Shown: piece after piece, positions 6,680 to 14,028 of the stretch
Numbering within the stretch: position 1 is the first letter of the stretch
How the letters are laid out: each line of letters opens with the position of its first letter
Assembly: GCA_947068385.1 (NCBI GenBank)
Contig: CAMTBF010000032.1
Coordinates: forward strand, 1-14,099
Origin: an uncultured Lachnospiraceae bacterium
Lineage (GTDB): Bacteria; Bacillota; Clostridia; Lachnospirales; Lachnospiraceae
Length of the DNA stretch: 14,099 nucleotides
Direction: 5' to 3'
The notes under the pieces: generated by a model
Seen by the model: the letters and a program-made list of their open reading frames with translations, nothing else
Databases searched by the model: none
What the model was told of the DNA's origin: nothing
Position numbers and translations under genes: made by a program

Positions 6680-7433
6680 TCGCATTCTTTGAAATTCCGC
6701 ATCCCTTTTCTGACAATTCCTTGGTCAATTGATACAACTTTTCATGGACTCTGCAAAAATAGGCCTTTTGGTTAAAAAAAGCCACCTTCTCGAAGGGCCA
6801 GCGCACCACGGAGGGGAACCGCATCCCCACCCCCAGCTCCAGCACGAACAGCTTACGGTTCAGCGTCCCCTGGAGCCATTTCCTGTAGAGCCCCCACTGC
6901 TCCAGATACCCGGACTCGTCATATTCTTTCGCGTACACATTGTTCAGGACGAGGGCGGCCCCGCACTGCGGGCAGACTCCGGACAGAGGATTCCCCTTGG
7001 GGAGGCTCCCCCGGTACAGCTCCTCAAAAAAGAGCCACAGCCTGTCCCTGTCCTGCTCCGTCACCTCCGAAAGCCCTCCCCCGCAGCCCCCGGAGCACTG
7101 CTTCATCTTCCAGGAGCCGCAGGGCATCACCACCTGCCTTAGGCCCCCTGCCCTCCTGTTGGTGGACAGGCTGACCGCGAAGAAGTTCTTCCCCCCGAGG
7201 ATCTCCTCCAGCCTTTCAAAGGCCTGCTCCAATGAGCCGTCCCCAGACTTTTCCACGCAGAACTCGTTCCATGCAGGCATGAGCCAGTGGAGCCCGGCCT
7301 CCTTCAGCTTCCCGCAGCCGGCCAGGTATCTTTCGTCCTGCCCCAGGAAAGCGCTGCCGTCGAAATCCTCCCCCAGGCCTGCCAGCACCATGTCCGATTG
7401 CCCTATCTTTTCCAGTATCTCCCTATTATCCAT
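6657..7433 (-). CDS. Divergent SIR2 (sirtuin)-like protein, probably catalytically degenerate
   Basis: The 258-residue protein resembles Firmicute Sir2-type NAD-dependent deacylases in its second half. There is a zinc site CSGGC (113-117) paired with CPQCG (154-158), then a helix and LFVLELGVGMRFPSVVRWPFEK (195-216), which corresponds to the NAD-binding strand (typically LELGVGFNTPGIIKYPF) of that clade. The first half keeps only a weak Rossmann start, VLAGLG. Where active relatives have a TTNVDHxFxxAG stretch carrying the NAD-contacting Asn/Asp and the catalytic His, this protein has LSTNRRAGG, about three residues shorter, without Asp or His. I infer loss of deacylase activity with retention of the fold, possibly for binding. 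The start at 7433 has AGGGTGG about four bases upstream. The gene sits after the cheV terminator; no convincing promoter of its own was found between them. Sirtuin homology is fairly likely, not proven. Confidence 0.68.
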   Translation of the reverse strand: MDNREILEKIGQSDMVLAGLGEDFDGSAFLGQDERYLAGCGKLKEAGLHWLMPAWNEFCVEKSGDGSLEQAFERLEEILGGKNFFAVSLSTNRRAGGLRQVVMPCGSWKMKQCSGGCGGGLSEVTEQDRDRLWLFFEELYRGSLPKGNPLSGVCPQCGAALVLNNVYAKEYDESGYLEQWGLYRKWLQGTLNRKLFVLELGVGMRFPSVVRWPFEKVAFFNQKAYFCRVHEKLYQLTKELSEKGCGISKNAIDWLGEL

Positions 7434-7474
7434 CTGACCACCCTGCCATCCTCACCCTGCATTCCCCGGAACAA

Positions 7475-7507
7475 GAAAAAAGCCGGGACATCATCCCAGC
7501 CTTTTTC
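7475..7507 (-). terminator. Intrinsic terminator of cheV
   Basis: On the minus strand, AGGCTGGGA (7502 to 7494), a five-base loop TGATG and TCCCGGCTT (7488 to 7480) form a nine-pair stem with two G-U pairs, followed by a run of six T (7481 to 7476). The stem starts 12 bases after the cheV stop codon. An A-run on the upstream side makes it partly bidirectional, though no plus-strand gene approaches it. Confidence 0.88.
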
Positions 7508-7513
7508 AGGACT

Positions 7514-8428
7514 TTATATATCCAAGTGCCTTTCCGCAACCAGCTGATCTATGATTTTTACCAGATTGCCGATCTCCGGCTTGGACAGCTGCGCGTCCGC
7601 TCCCAGCGCCTCGCCCTTGCGGCGCATCTCCTCGTTCACCAGGGAGGAGAACAGCACCACCGGGATCCTGGCTGTGGCATCGTCCGTCTTGATCAGCTTG
7701 GTCAGCCTGTGCCCGTCCATCTCCGGCATCTCGATATCGGATATGACCACCCGCACGTTCTCATGCAGGGTGCCCTGCTCCTTATAATGGCTTATGATAT
7801 CGTAGGCCTGCTTGCCGTTCTCCACATGGATCAGGTTCTCATAGCCCGCCTTCTTCAGGCAGTCCACGATCAGCTTGTTCAGCAGGGCGGAATCCTCCGC
7901 GATCAGGATGGGGACCGAGCTCCTGTGCCGCTCACCCAGCTCGTTGATGTCGGAGATCTTCAGGCCGGTCTCAGGATTGATGTCCGTGACGATCTTCTCG
8001 AAGTCAAGGATGATGATGAGCCTGTCTTCCTTCTTGACGATGCCGATGGCAACGCCCTCCTCCGCGGTGGAGATGGTGACCTCAGGCTTGATGATGTCCG
8101 TCCAGGACACGGTATGGATACCCAGGACGCTGTCTACATGGAACGCGATGTCCAGTTTGTTGAAGTTCGTGATGATGAACAGTCCCTTGGGCTCGGACTC
8201 TCCCCGGCCCAGGCAGTTCTTCAGGTCGATCGCCGTGATCATCACGTCCCGGGGCATGAACACGCCCTCTATGCTGGGATGGGCGTTGGGAATCGGGGTG
8301 ACCGGCTCGTATTTCGTGATCTCCCTGATCTTCGCCACGTTGATGCCATAGTAGTTGTCGCCCAGCTTGAACTCCAGAATCATCAATTCGTTCGTGCCGT
8401 TTTCCAATAAAATCTTGCTGTCGTCCAT
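7514..8428 (-). CDS. cheV: Chemotaxis coupling protein CheV (CheW domain + receiver domain)
   Basis: CheV couples chemoreceptors to CheA and, through phosphorylation of its receiver, takes part in adaptation. In the 304 residues, the CheW-like domain spans about 12-155 (LEFKLGDNYYGINVAKIREI at 18-37, and the IPNAHPSIEGVFMPRD signature at 46-61). A linker to about 170 leads to a receiver with acidic pair Glu178/Asp179, phospho-acceptor Asp231 in VVISDIEMPEMDG, switch Ser261 and Lys283 in LSKPE, so the receiver looks active. AAAGGA lies 11 bases before the ATG. The gene forms its own unit, with 144 bases upstream and a terminator directly downstream. Its presence implies that chemotaxis genes lie elsewhere in the genome, since no cheA, receptor or flagellar gene is in this window. 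The family is clear. Confidence 0.95.
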   Translation of the reverse strand: MDDSKILLENGTNELMILEFKLGDNYYGINVAKIREITKYEPVTPIPNAHPSIEGVFMPRDVMITAIDLKNCLGRGESEPKGLFIITNFNKLDIAFHVDSVLGIHTVSWTDIIKPEVTISTAEEGVAIGIVKKEDRLIIILDFEKIVTDINPETGLKISDINELGERHRSSVPILIAEDSALLNKLIVDCLKKAGYENLIHVENGKQAYDIISHYKEQGTLHENVRVVISDIEMPEMDGHRLTKLIKTDDATARIPVVLFSSLVNEEMRRKGEALGADAQLSKPEIGNLVKIIDQLVAERHLDI

Positions 8429-8469
8429 AGTTATCCATATCCTTTCCCGGCCGGAGCCTTTCCAAAACA

Positions 8470-8507
8470 GGAACAGTTCCCGCTATTTATATGCTATTAT
8501 CTTAACA
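8470..8507 (-). promoter_or_regulatory. Possible cheV promoter with palindrome in the leader
   Basis: In the 144-base gap before cheV, the minus strand has an extended -10, TG-T-TAAGAT (8507 to 8499), in AT-rich DNA. The best-spaced -35 (TTTTCT, 17 bases upstream) is poor. Downstream of it is a perfect 11-base palindrome GGAAC-A-GTTCC (8470-8480), about 20 bases past the -10 and about 40 bases before the start codon, a placement suitable for a repressor site. I looked for a sigma-D/FliA promoter (TAAA and GCCGATAA-type boxes) and saw none. The rest of the gap shows no gene. Confidence 0.35.
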
Positions 8508-8572
8508 TACTTGCGTGGAAAAGAAAACAATAATCTTTAAAACTTACTAAAATTTTTGCGTCCGCTTTTTCC

Positions 8573-11164
8573 TCAGATGTTTTCGTTCCGTATGGTGTCG
8601 ATGATGTTCCTCCTGTTGATCTTGGCCATGGAATAGCGCATGATGCCGTACAACAATACGGCCACGGCGGCGACGGACAGGACAATCCCCATCCAGGGGA
8701 CCCGGTAGTCCATCACGAACCTTATCCCGAACCCTCTGTGGAACAGCAGGGAAATCAGCAGCCCTGCCGGAATCCCGACGCACAGCGCCCCTCCTCCGTA
8801 GAACGCGCCCTCCAGCCATATCATGCGCCTGAACTCCCGGCCGGTCATCCCCACGGAGCGCAGCATGGCGAACTCCGGCGCCCGCAGCTCCATATTGGTG
8901 GTGACGGTGTTGAACACATTGGTGATCCCGATCAGGGCCACCACCGCCAGGAACCCGTACAGGAAGATTGCCACCATCACAAGCATGCTGTGTTCATTTC
9001 TTTGAATCGTACTATAATTCGTCAGCGTAAAATATTGCAGCTGCGCTTCGCTGCGGATGCGCTGCTCTAACCCGTCCGGATCCTGGCACTTCAGATAGAC
9101 CTCTATATTGTCATACCTTTGCAGCCCCGGCGCGCTGTCCATGAATTCCTCATCCACGATCAGTATCATGCGGTACGCCGAGTCTGAGAGATGCATGGGA
9201 CGCACAGTGGTCTGCTTCAGGATTTCGATGTCCGTCCCGGCGGATTCGCCGATTCCCCGGAGGACGTCCCCCGGCTTGAACTCAGCGATATTCCCCTCTT
9301 CGATATAGGTCTTTCCGTCTATCGTGTGTTCCAGATGATAATCCGCTATCACCAGGGCCTTCCCTCTTGCCTCCTCCACGGAGACCCCCGCCTCCTTGCA
9401 GTAGCGGGCGTAGGCCTTCTCCCCCAGGGAGCATACGGTTATCCTGTCCTCCCCTGCATTTTCCTCCTCCACATACCCTTTCAGCCACTCCGCCGTATAG
9501 GGAACCCGGCTCTTCTCCACTGCCAGGCTGGCCTTCCGCACGACCTCCCCTTCTTCCACGCCGTCCATCTCCGCAATGGCCACCGCGTCGTCATAAAAGT
9601 CCCATCGAAAGATGCTGAGCTGCATCTGATAGGGCATGTCCCCGAAACGGGTGCCCACAGCCAGGGATATCAGGTCTACAAATGTAGTCATGCCGATGAA
9701 TATGGCCACGCTGACCACGATGGACACCACCGTGGCGCGGTACTTCACCCTGGCCCGCTTCAGATTCTTGTACGCGATCTTGCCGCCGATGCCGAACAGC
9801 CTCCCGATCCATCCCGGACAGCGGACGCGCTTCCCCAGCTTCACGGTGTCGTTGGCCCGGATGGCGCTGATGGGCGAGATCCTTGCCGCCTGCCTGGCGC
9901 TGCCCCTTGCGGAGAGGAACACCGTCACCGTCGCCAGGATTGCTGCCAATAGGATCATGGGCAGGGAGGTGCCGAATATCAGCTTGAAGCTTAAGGCATC
10001 CCTTACCAGGGCGCTCACCCCTTTTACCAAAATCACCGCCGCGGCCAGCCCGCTTGCCACCCCCAGGGGAACCCCCACGGCGCTCAGGAACCTGGCCTCA
10101 TAGTAGACTACCTTCCGCTGCTGGGCCGCCGTGGTCCCCACAGAGGCCAGCCTCCCATAGAGCCTCATCTTCTCCGTCAGGGATATGGCGAAGCTGCCCC
10201 GGATGCAGAATATGCTGGTGACGATGATGACTGCTGCGGCCACCGCGGACATGGCGTATATCATGCTCATCATGCCGTCGGAGAAGAGCATCAGCTCCCA
10301 TTTCAGCAGCCAGTAGTTCTCCTGGACGGAGGACGCCACTGTCTGGATCTCCTCCAGCTCCTGCTCCGTGCAGCCCTCCTGAAATCCCTCCTTCCAGCGC
10401 AGGTACAGCTCCTGGGACACGCCCAGGATGCCGGCCGTCACCTGATCCCTGTGGCGCAGCCCCTGCTTCGTGTAAGTGGCATACACATCCGCTTCCGCCT
10501 CCTGTCCCGTACTCTCCAGGCGGGTAAAGGCCGAATATCCGGGGGCCGTCACGGGCTCCACTCCGGTGCCGGGCCGCTCTATGACGCCCACCACGGTAAA
10601 GGTCTTCTCCGTTCCCGGCCGGAACGCCTCCTCATCGGCGTGATAGGACTCCCACTGGCTCAGCGTATATCCGTCATCGGTTATCCGTTCTCCCAGGGAC
10701 AGGGTCAGTCTGTCACCGACCTTTACATCCACCAGGCCGTTGCTGATCACATGCCTGCCCACCACTATCTCCGAGCCGTTCTCCGGCATCCGTCCCGCCG
10801 CCAGCTTCAAGGACAGCGCGGCCTCCGCCTCCTCGTCCATGGCCGTGACGTACAGATAGGGCTTATCCGGATTCTGGCAGCCCTCCAGATAGGCATAGCC
10901 CAGTTTTTCCGTCAGGGCGTACTTCTCTATCTGCCTGTTGTTCTCGAAATATTTCAGGTACTCCTGCTTCACGTTCAGGAAATGATAATGGAAATCCCCG
11001 TTCTCCTCCTTCTCATAGGCGATCAGGCTGACGCGGAAGCTCACCACCAGACAGGCCAGCGCCGTGATCAGCGCCGTGGCGAGGATGACTCCGATGATGG
11101 TCACCACGGTGCGCTTGCGGTTCTCCTTCATGGAGCGGTAGCAGCATCTCTTCAATACATTCAT
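8573..11164 (-). CDS. ABC transporter permease, FtsX/MacB type, two fused half-permeases
   Basis: The 863-residue membrane subunit works with the ATPase encoded just upstream. Eight hydrophobic segments are seen at about 19-42, 297-321, 361-383, 400-419, 477-500, 726-752, 783-808 and 823-842. The pattern is TM, large outside domain (about 250 residues), three TMs, and then the same again with an outside domain of about 225 residues: two MacB/FtsX-type halves in tandem. FtsX-typical cytoplasmic loops are MRLYGRLASVGTT and PEFAMLRSVGMT, one per half. The ten-TM, single-domain layout of BceB-type bacitracin transporters does not fit. The ATG at 11164 overlaps the ATPase stop as ATGA, indicating translational coupling; a TTG five codons earlier is less likely. 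Such mechanotransmission ABC systems act on lipoproteins, peptides or antibiotics at the envelope. The substrate here cannot be read from the sequence. Confidence 0.92.
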   Translation of the reverse strand: MNVLKRCCYRSMKENRKRTVVTIIGVILATALITALACLVVSFRVSLIAYEKEENGDFHYHFLNVKQEYLKYFENNRQIEKYALTEKLGYAYLEGCQNPDKPYLYVTAMDEEAEAALSLKLAAGRMPENGSEIVVGRHVISNGLVDVKVGDRLTLSLGERITDDGYTLSQWESYHADEEAFRPGTEKTFTVVGVIERPGTGVEPVTAPGYSAFTRLESTGQEAEADVYATYTKQGLRHRDQVTAGILGVSQELYLRWKEGFQEGCTEQELEEIQTVASSVQENYWLLKWELMLFSDGMMSMIYAMSAVAAAVIIVTSIFCIRGSFAISLTEKMRLYGRLASVGTTAAQQRKVVYYEARFLSAVGVPLGVASGLAAAVILVKGVSALVRDALSFKLIFGTSLPMILLAAILATVTVFLSARGSARQAARISPISAIRANDTVKLGKRVRCPGWIGRLFGIGGKIAYKNLKRARVKYRATVVSIVVSVAIFIGMTTFVDLISLAVGTRFGDMPYQMQLSIFRWDFYDDAVAIAEMDGVEEGEVVRKASLAVEKSRVPYTAEWLKGYVEEENAGEDRITVCSLGEKAYARYCKEAGVSVEEARGKALVIADYHLEHTIDGKTYIEEGNIAEFKPGDVLRGIGESAGTDIEILKQTTVRPMHLSDSAYRMILIVDEEFMDSAPGLQRYDNIEVYLKCQDPDGLEQRIRSEAQLQYFTLTNYSTIQRNEHSMLVMVAIFLYGFLAVVALIGITNVFNTVTTNMELRAPEFAMLRSVGMTGREFRRMIWLEGAFYGGGALCVGIPAGLLISLLFHRGFGIRFVMDYRVPWMGIVLSVAAVAVLLYGIMRYSMAKINRRNIIDTIRNENI

Positions 11165-11919
11165 CCCGCCACCCCCCAATGCCCCTCGGACACATAGCCG
11201 TCCTCGATGCTCAAGACCCTGTCCGCCTGCTTCGCCAGCTCCAGATTGTGGGTGATCATGATCACGGTCTGCTTATACCTGCGGTTGGAGACCTTCAACA
11301 GCTCCATGATCTCGTTCCCGGCCCGGGTGTCCAGGTTTCCCGTGGGCTCGTCCGCCAGGAGGATGGCGGGCCTTGTGATCAGCGCCCTGCCGATGGCCAC
11401 CCGCTGCTGCTGGCCGCCGGAGAGCTCGTTGGGCAGATGGTTCAGGATCCTTTTCAGCCCCAGCATCCCCGCCAGCTCCTGCACCAGCTCCGGATTCGGC
11501 TCCCAGCCGTCCAGCTCGCAGGGCAGGGTCAGGTTCTCCTCCACCGTCAGCACAGGAATCAGGTTGTAGAACTGGTAGATCAGCCCCACCTGCCTCCTGC
11601 GGAATATCGCCAGTTTATCATCGTCCATCCGATAGATGTCCTCGTCCTCTATGAACACCCTGCCGGAGGTGGGCCTGTCCACGCCGCCCAGCATGTGCAT
11701 CAGCGTGGACTTCCCGCTGCCGGAGCTCCCCACGATTGCCACGAACTCTCCCTGTGCCACGGAGATGCCTACATCGTTCACCGCGATGATCTCATTGTTC
11801 CCTGTCCCGTATACCTTGCGCAGATGCTCCGTGCGCAGGATTTCCGCCGGGCGGGCGGAGTCCCTTTCGGGCATTCCCTCCTCCGCCTCCCTATAGCCTT
11901 TCCGTCCCATATTTCCCAT
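11161..11919 (-). CDS. ABC transporter ATP-binding protein (MacB/LolD-type)
   Basis: This cytoplasmic ATPase powers the adjoining FtsX-type permease. In 252 residues all nucleotide-binding motifs are intact: Walker A GSSGSGKST (64-72), Q-loop Gln116 in IYQFYNLIPVLTVEENL, signature LSGGQQQR (166-173), Walker B ILLADEPTGNLD (186-197) with Glu191, and H-loop His224 in MITHN. The FYNLIPVLTVEEN and EPTGNLD forms are typical of the MacB/LolD/FtsE group. The ATG at 11919 has AGGAAGG five bases upstream. A second ATG at 11874 also follows a strong GGAGGAGG and gives a shorter N-terminus, so the first 15 residues are uncertain. The gene is expressed from the promoter at 11973-12011 with its tandem repeats, next to a two-component system. 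Confidence 0.95.
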   Translation of the reverse strand: MGNMGRKGYREAEEGMPERDSARPAEILRTEHLRKVYGTGNNEIIAVNDVGISVAQGEFVAIVGSSGSGKSTLMHMLGGVDRPTSGRVFIEDEDIYRMDDDKLAIFRRRQVGLIYQFYNLIPVLTVEENLTLPCELDGWEPNPELVQELAGMLGLKRILNHLPNELSGGQQQRVAIGRALITRPAILLADEPTGNLDTRAGNEIMELLKVSNRRYKQTVIMITHNLELAKQADRVLSIEDGYVSEGHWGVAG

Positions 11920-11935
11920 ATCTGCCTTCCTTTCC

Positions 11936-11948
11936 TGAAATCATTTCA
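11936..11948. repeat. Palindrome in the leader of the ABC transporter operon
   Basis: TGAAAT-C-ATTTCA is a perfect six-plus-six palindrome with a one-base centre. It lies about 25 bases downstream of the predicted -10 box and a few bases before the ribosome binding site of the ATPase gene. It could be a second operator or a weak leader hairpin. AT-rich palindromes of this size also arise by chance. Confidence 0.3.
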
Positions 11949-11972
11949 TTTTCAACCGTTCCTTACGATTCC

Positions 11973-12011
11973 AGTATAAAAGGCTAAAATGACATTTCCG
12001 TGACATTTCCT
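11973..12011 (-). promoter_or_regulatory. Promoter of the ABC transporter operon with tandem 11-bp response-regulator-type repeats
   Basis: On the minus strand a good -10, TATACT (11978 to 11973), has no recognisable -35 at 17-base spacing. Instead, the -35 zone is covered by two abutting direct repeats. On the plus strand these read TGACATTTCCG (11990-12000) and TGACATTTCCT (12001-12011), ten of eleven identical. An 11-base period in direct orientation is how OmpR/PhoB-family dimers bind head-to-tail, and replacing the -35 box is typical of promoters they activate. The neighbouring response regulator is the obvious candidate. Both the operator call and the partner are inference. Confidence 0.7.
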
Positions 12012-12032
12012 ATTTTTTCTCCATCTGCGTCC

Positions 12033-13265
12033 TCACGCATTTCCATGCAAGAACCGCAGGATGAAAACGGTGCCGCCGTCCCTGTGGGAGTCCACCGTTA
12101 TATGGCCGCCCTGCTTCTCCACGATCTCCTTGGCCAGCGACAGCCCGATGCCCATGCTGTCCTCCCTGGCGGAATCCCCCTGGTAGAAGCGCCGGAAGAG
12201 CTTCTTGAGCTCCTCTTCCGTCATCCCCGCGCCGTGGTCGCGGACAGCTATCTGCGCATAGACCTCGTTCCTGGTGCCGCCGATCTCCACGGTGCCGCCC
12301 TGGGGACTGTGCTCGATGGCATTCTTGACAATGTTCAGCAGCGCTTCCCCCGTCCATTTCCTGTCCACGTACAGGCTGACCTGCTCCGGAAAATCCAGGG
12401 AAAAGGAAATCCCCTTCCACTCCGCGGCGATCTCCAGACGCCGCTCCACATCCTCCACCAGAGCCTTCCCCGAAATCCAGGCCCGCTCCAGCTCCACCAT
12501 CCCCGCGTCCAGCTTCGACAGCTTCAGCACAGTGGTCACCAGCCAGGACATGCCGGTGAGCTGCCTGGTGGCCTCTGCCAGAAAGCGCTGCCTGGTGGCC
12601 CGGTCCATGTCCATGTTCTCGGACAGGTTGTCCAGCAGCACTGTGGCGGAGGTAAGGGGCGTCTTCAATTGATGGGAGATATCTGCCAGGGCGTCCGCAA
12701 GCATGCGCTTCTGCGTCATCGCGGCCTCTGCCTGCTCCTTCAGGTAGACCGTCAGCTTATACAGCTCGTTGCGCAGTCCGCTGAGCTCATCGTCCGCATT
12801 GTCCTCCACCTCCACCCGGTAGCCTCTTCGGTTCAGGGCCTCCATATACCCTGCCAGCCCTGAAATCCTCTCCTGACGCTTTTTAAAATATCGATAGAGC
12901 AGAATGCCCGTGCAGGAGAAAAGCAGGATCAGGAAAAGGTTCATCCCTGCGTACAGCATCCCGAGCTGCCTCTCCTGCCCCGCAAAGGACGCGCCCGCAT
13001 ATCCCTCCAGGATGCCGTACCTCCCAAGGAGTTCAGCCCCCAGGGCCTCATTGCCCTCACGGTTCAGGATGGACACCAGCTCCTCCTCGGCCACCCCTGG
13101 ATAGGCCTCCGCCACATTTCCGAATACAGCGGCCAGCAGGCTGTGATATTCCGCCCGCATATGGCTCCCATAGACTGCCACGCAGAGGTTCATGGCCAGG
13201 ACCCCTGTACAGAAACAGGCCAGGAACATCCCTGCCAGCCACTTCAGCTCCTTATTCCAGACCAT
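12033..13265 (-). CDS. Sensor histidine kinase (HisKA/HATPase_c)
   Basis: This membrane sensor is the partner of the response regulator upstream. From the ATG at 13265 it has 410 residues: TM1 about 9-31, a short outside loop of about 70 residues (32-102), TM2 about 103-125, a linker with HAMP-like character, a HisKA helix with phospho-acceptor His198 in ISHQLKTPL, and a HATPase domain with N-box NIVKNAIEHS (Asn315), G1 box RDHGAG (342-347), F-box LFRRFYQGD and G2 box MGIGLSLAK (371-379). Every catalytic motif is intact. The start is chosen because AAAGGG lies eight bases upstream and the family begins near TM1; an ATG at 13331 would add 22 charged residues. The outside loop is large enough for direct sensing, unlike the intramembrane-sensing BceS kinases. 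The regulated target is probably the downstream ABC operon. Confidence 0.94.
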   Translation of the reverse strand: MVWNKELKWLAGMFLACFCTGVLAMNLCVAVYGSHMRAEYHSLLAAVFGNVAEAYPGVAEEELVSILNREGNEALGAELLGRYGILEGYAGASFAGQERQLGMLYAGMNLFLILLFSCTGILLYRYFKKRQERISGLAGYMEALNRRGYRVEVEDNADDELSGLRNELYKLTVYLKEQAEAAMTQKRMLADALADISHQLKTPLTSATVLLDNLSENMDMDRATRQRFLAEATRQLTGMSWLVTTVLKLSKLDAGMVELERAWISGKALVEDVERRLEIAAEWKGISFSLDFPEQVSLYVDRKWTGEALLNIVKNAIEHSPQGGTVEIGGTRNEVYAQIAVRDHGAGMTEEELKKLFRRFYQGDSAREDSMGIGLSLAKEIVEKQGGHITVDSHRDGGTVFILRFLHGNA

Positions 13266-13269
13266 ATTT

Positions 13270-13353
13270 CCATCCCTTTCTGTCCGCCTGCTGTTCTTGC
13301 GGACTCTCGCACGCTCCCTGCTATCAGGCATCGGATCCAGGCCATCCCTTTCT
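13270..13353. repeat. 12-bp direct repeat flanking the gap between regulator and kinase genes
   Basis: On the plus strand, the 12-mer CCATCCCTTTCT occurs at 13270-13281 and again at 13342-13353, 72 bases apart. On the minus strand each copy reads as a ribosome binding site (AGAAAGGGATGG). The copy nearer the kinase serves its start codon; the other follows the regulator stop. The 100-base gap that holds them shows no promoter, terminator or convincing small gene. This could be a short duplication remnant or chance. Confidence 0.3.
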
Positions 13354-13365
13354 ACTGTACCACCG

Positions 13366-14028
13366 TCAGCGCTCCAGCCTGTATCCCATGCCCCGCACAG
13401 TCTTTATGAACCGGCCGTCGCTGTCCCCCAGCTTCTCCCGCAGGCGCTTCACGGTCACCGACAGCGTATTGTCGTTCACGAAGTTCCCGGATATGTCCCA
13501 GATGTCCGACAGGATCTCATCCCTGGTAAAAAGCTTTCCGGGACAGGACATCATATTGCTCAGGATCTTATATTCCAGCTTCGTCAGCCCAATCTCGCTG
13601 CCGCAGCGCGTCACCTTGCCTGTCTCCGTGTTCAGGGCGATATCCCCGCAGCGCAGCACGGACGTGCCCTTACCGCTCCTGCGCAGCACGCTCCGGATGC
13701 GCGAGACCAGCTCCCTGTTGCGGAAGGGCTTGATGACATAATCGTCCGCTCCCATGTCCAGCCCCTTTACCACATCCGTCTCATCCTCCTTCGCCGTGAG
13801 GAATATCACCGGCGTCTGCCCCTCCCGCTTCACCTTCCTGCACAGCTGGAAGCCGTCCCCGTCCGGCAGCCCGATGTCCAGGAGCACGAGCCCTACGTCC
13901 TGTTTTGCAAGGAGCTCCTCTGCCTGCGCCATGTTCCTGGCCGTCACCACCTTATAACCCTCCTGGGAGAGCAGATATTCCAGCCCCATGATGATCGCCT
14001 CGTTATCCTCCACCAACATAATCTCCAT
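13366..14028 (-). CDS. OmpR/PhoB-family response regulator
   Basis: This is a cytoplasmic DNA-binding regulator of 220 residues from the ATG at 14028. The receiver domain (1-118) has the acidic pocket Glu7/Asp8, phospho-acceptor Asp51 in LVLLDIGLPDGDG, Thr78 and Lys100 in VIKPF. The winged-helix domain (about 124-218) ends in TVKRLREKL and the wing RFIKTVRGMGYRL, both OmpR-typical. The start is fixed by GGAGGAGG six bases upstream; an ATG twelve codons earlier adds an Arg-rich tail outside the family. The kinase gene follows after 100 bases. The 71 bases between this start and the window edge show only the ribosome binding site; the promoter is probably outside the window. It likely controls the ABC operon through the repeats at 11990-12011. 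Confidence 0.95.
   Translation of the reverse strand: MEIMLVEDNEAIIMGLEYLLSQEGYKVVTARNMAQAEELLAKQDVGLVLLDIGLPDGDGFQLCRKVKREGQTPVIFLTAKEDETDVVKGLDMGADDYVIKPFRNRELVSRIRSVLRRSGKGTSVLRCGDIALNTETGKVTRCGSEIGLTKLEYKILSNMMSCPGKLFTRDEILSDIWDISGNFVNDNTLSVTVKRLREKLGDSDGRFIKTVRGMGYRLER

Noticed and set aside
3472..6732. A plus-strand open frame of 1086 codons
   Set aside because: It runs antisense to hisF, hisH and the 586-residue gene, all of which are well supported. Its translation is Arg/Leu/Pro-rich without a recognisable domain. It is a shadow caused by GC bias and the Lys/Glu-rich codons on the other strand.
7526..8410. A plus-strand open frame covering almost exactly the cheV gene
   Set aside because: It is an antisense shadow; the minus-strand CheW and receiver motifs are unambiguous.
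8429..8572. A sigma-D (flagellar) promoter or a terminator after the permease gene
   Set aside because: No GCCGATAA-type -10 with an upstream TAAA at 14-16 bases was found, and no stable stem with a T-run follows the permease stop.
12026..12039. A hairpin TGCGT-CCTC-ACGCA at the end of the kinase gene as a terminator
   Set aside because: On the transcribed minus strand the stem is followed by an A-rich stretch, not by T, so it is not an intrinsic terminator for the kinase gene.
13263..13345. A small minus-strand reading frame of about 33 codons in the regulator-kinase gap
   Set aside because: Its ATG lies within the GGGATGG that would be its own ribosome binding site, and it runs into the kinase gene out of frame, with no recognisable feature.
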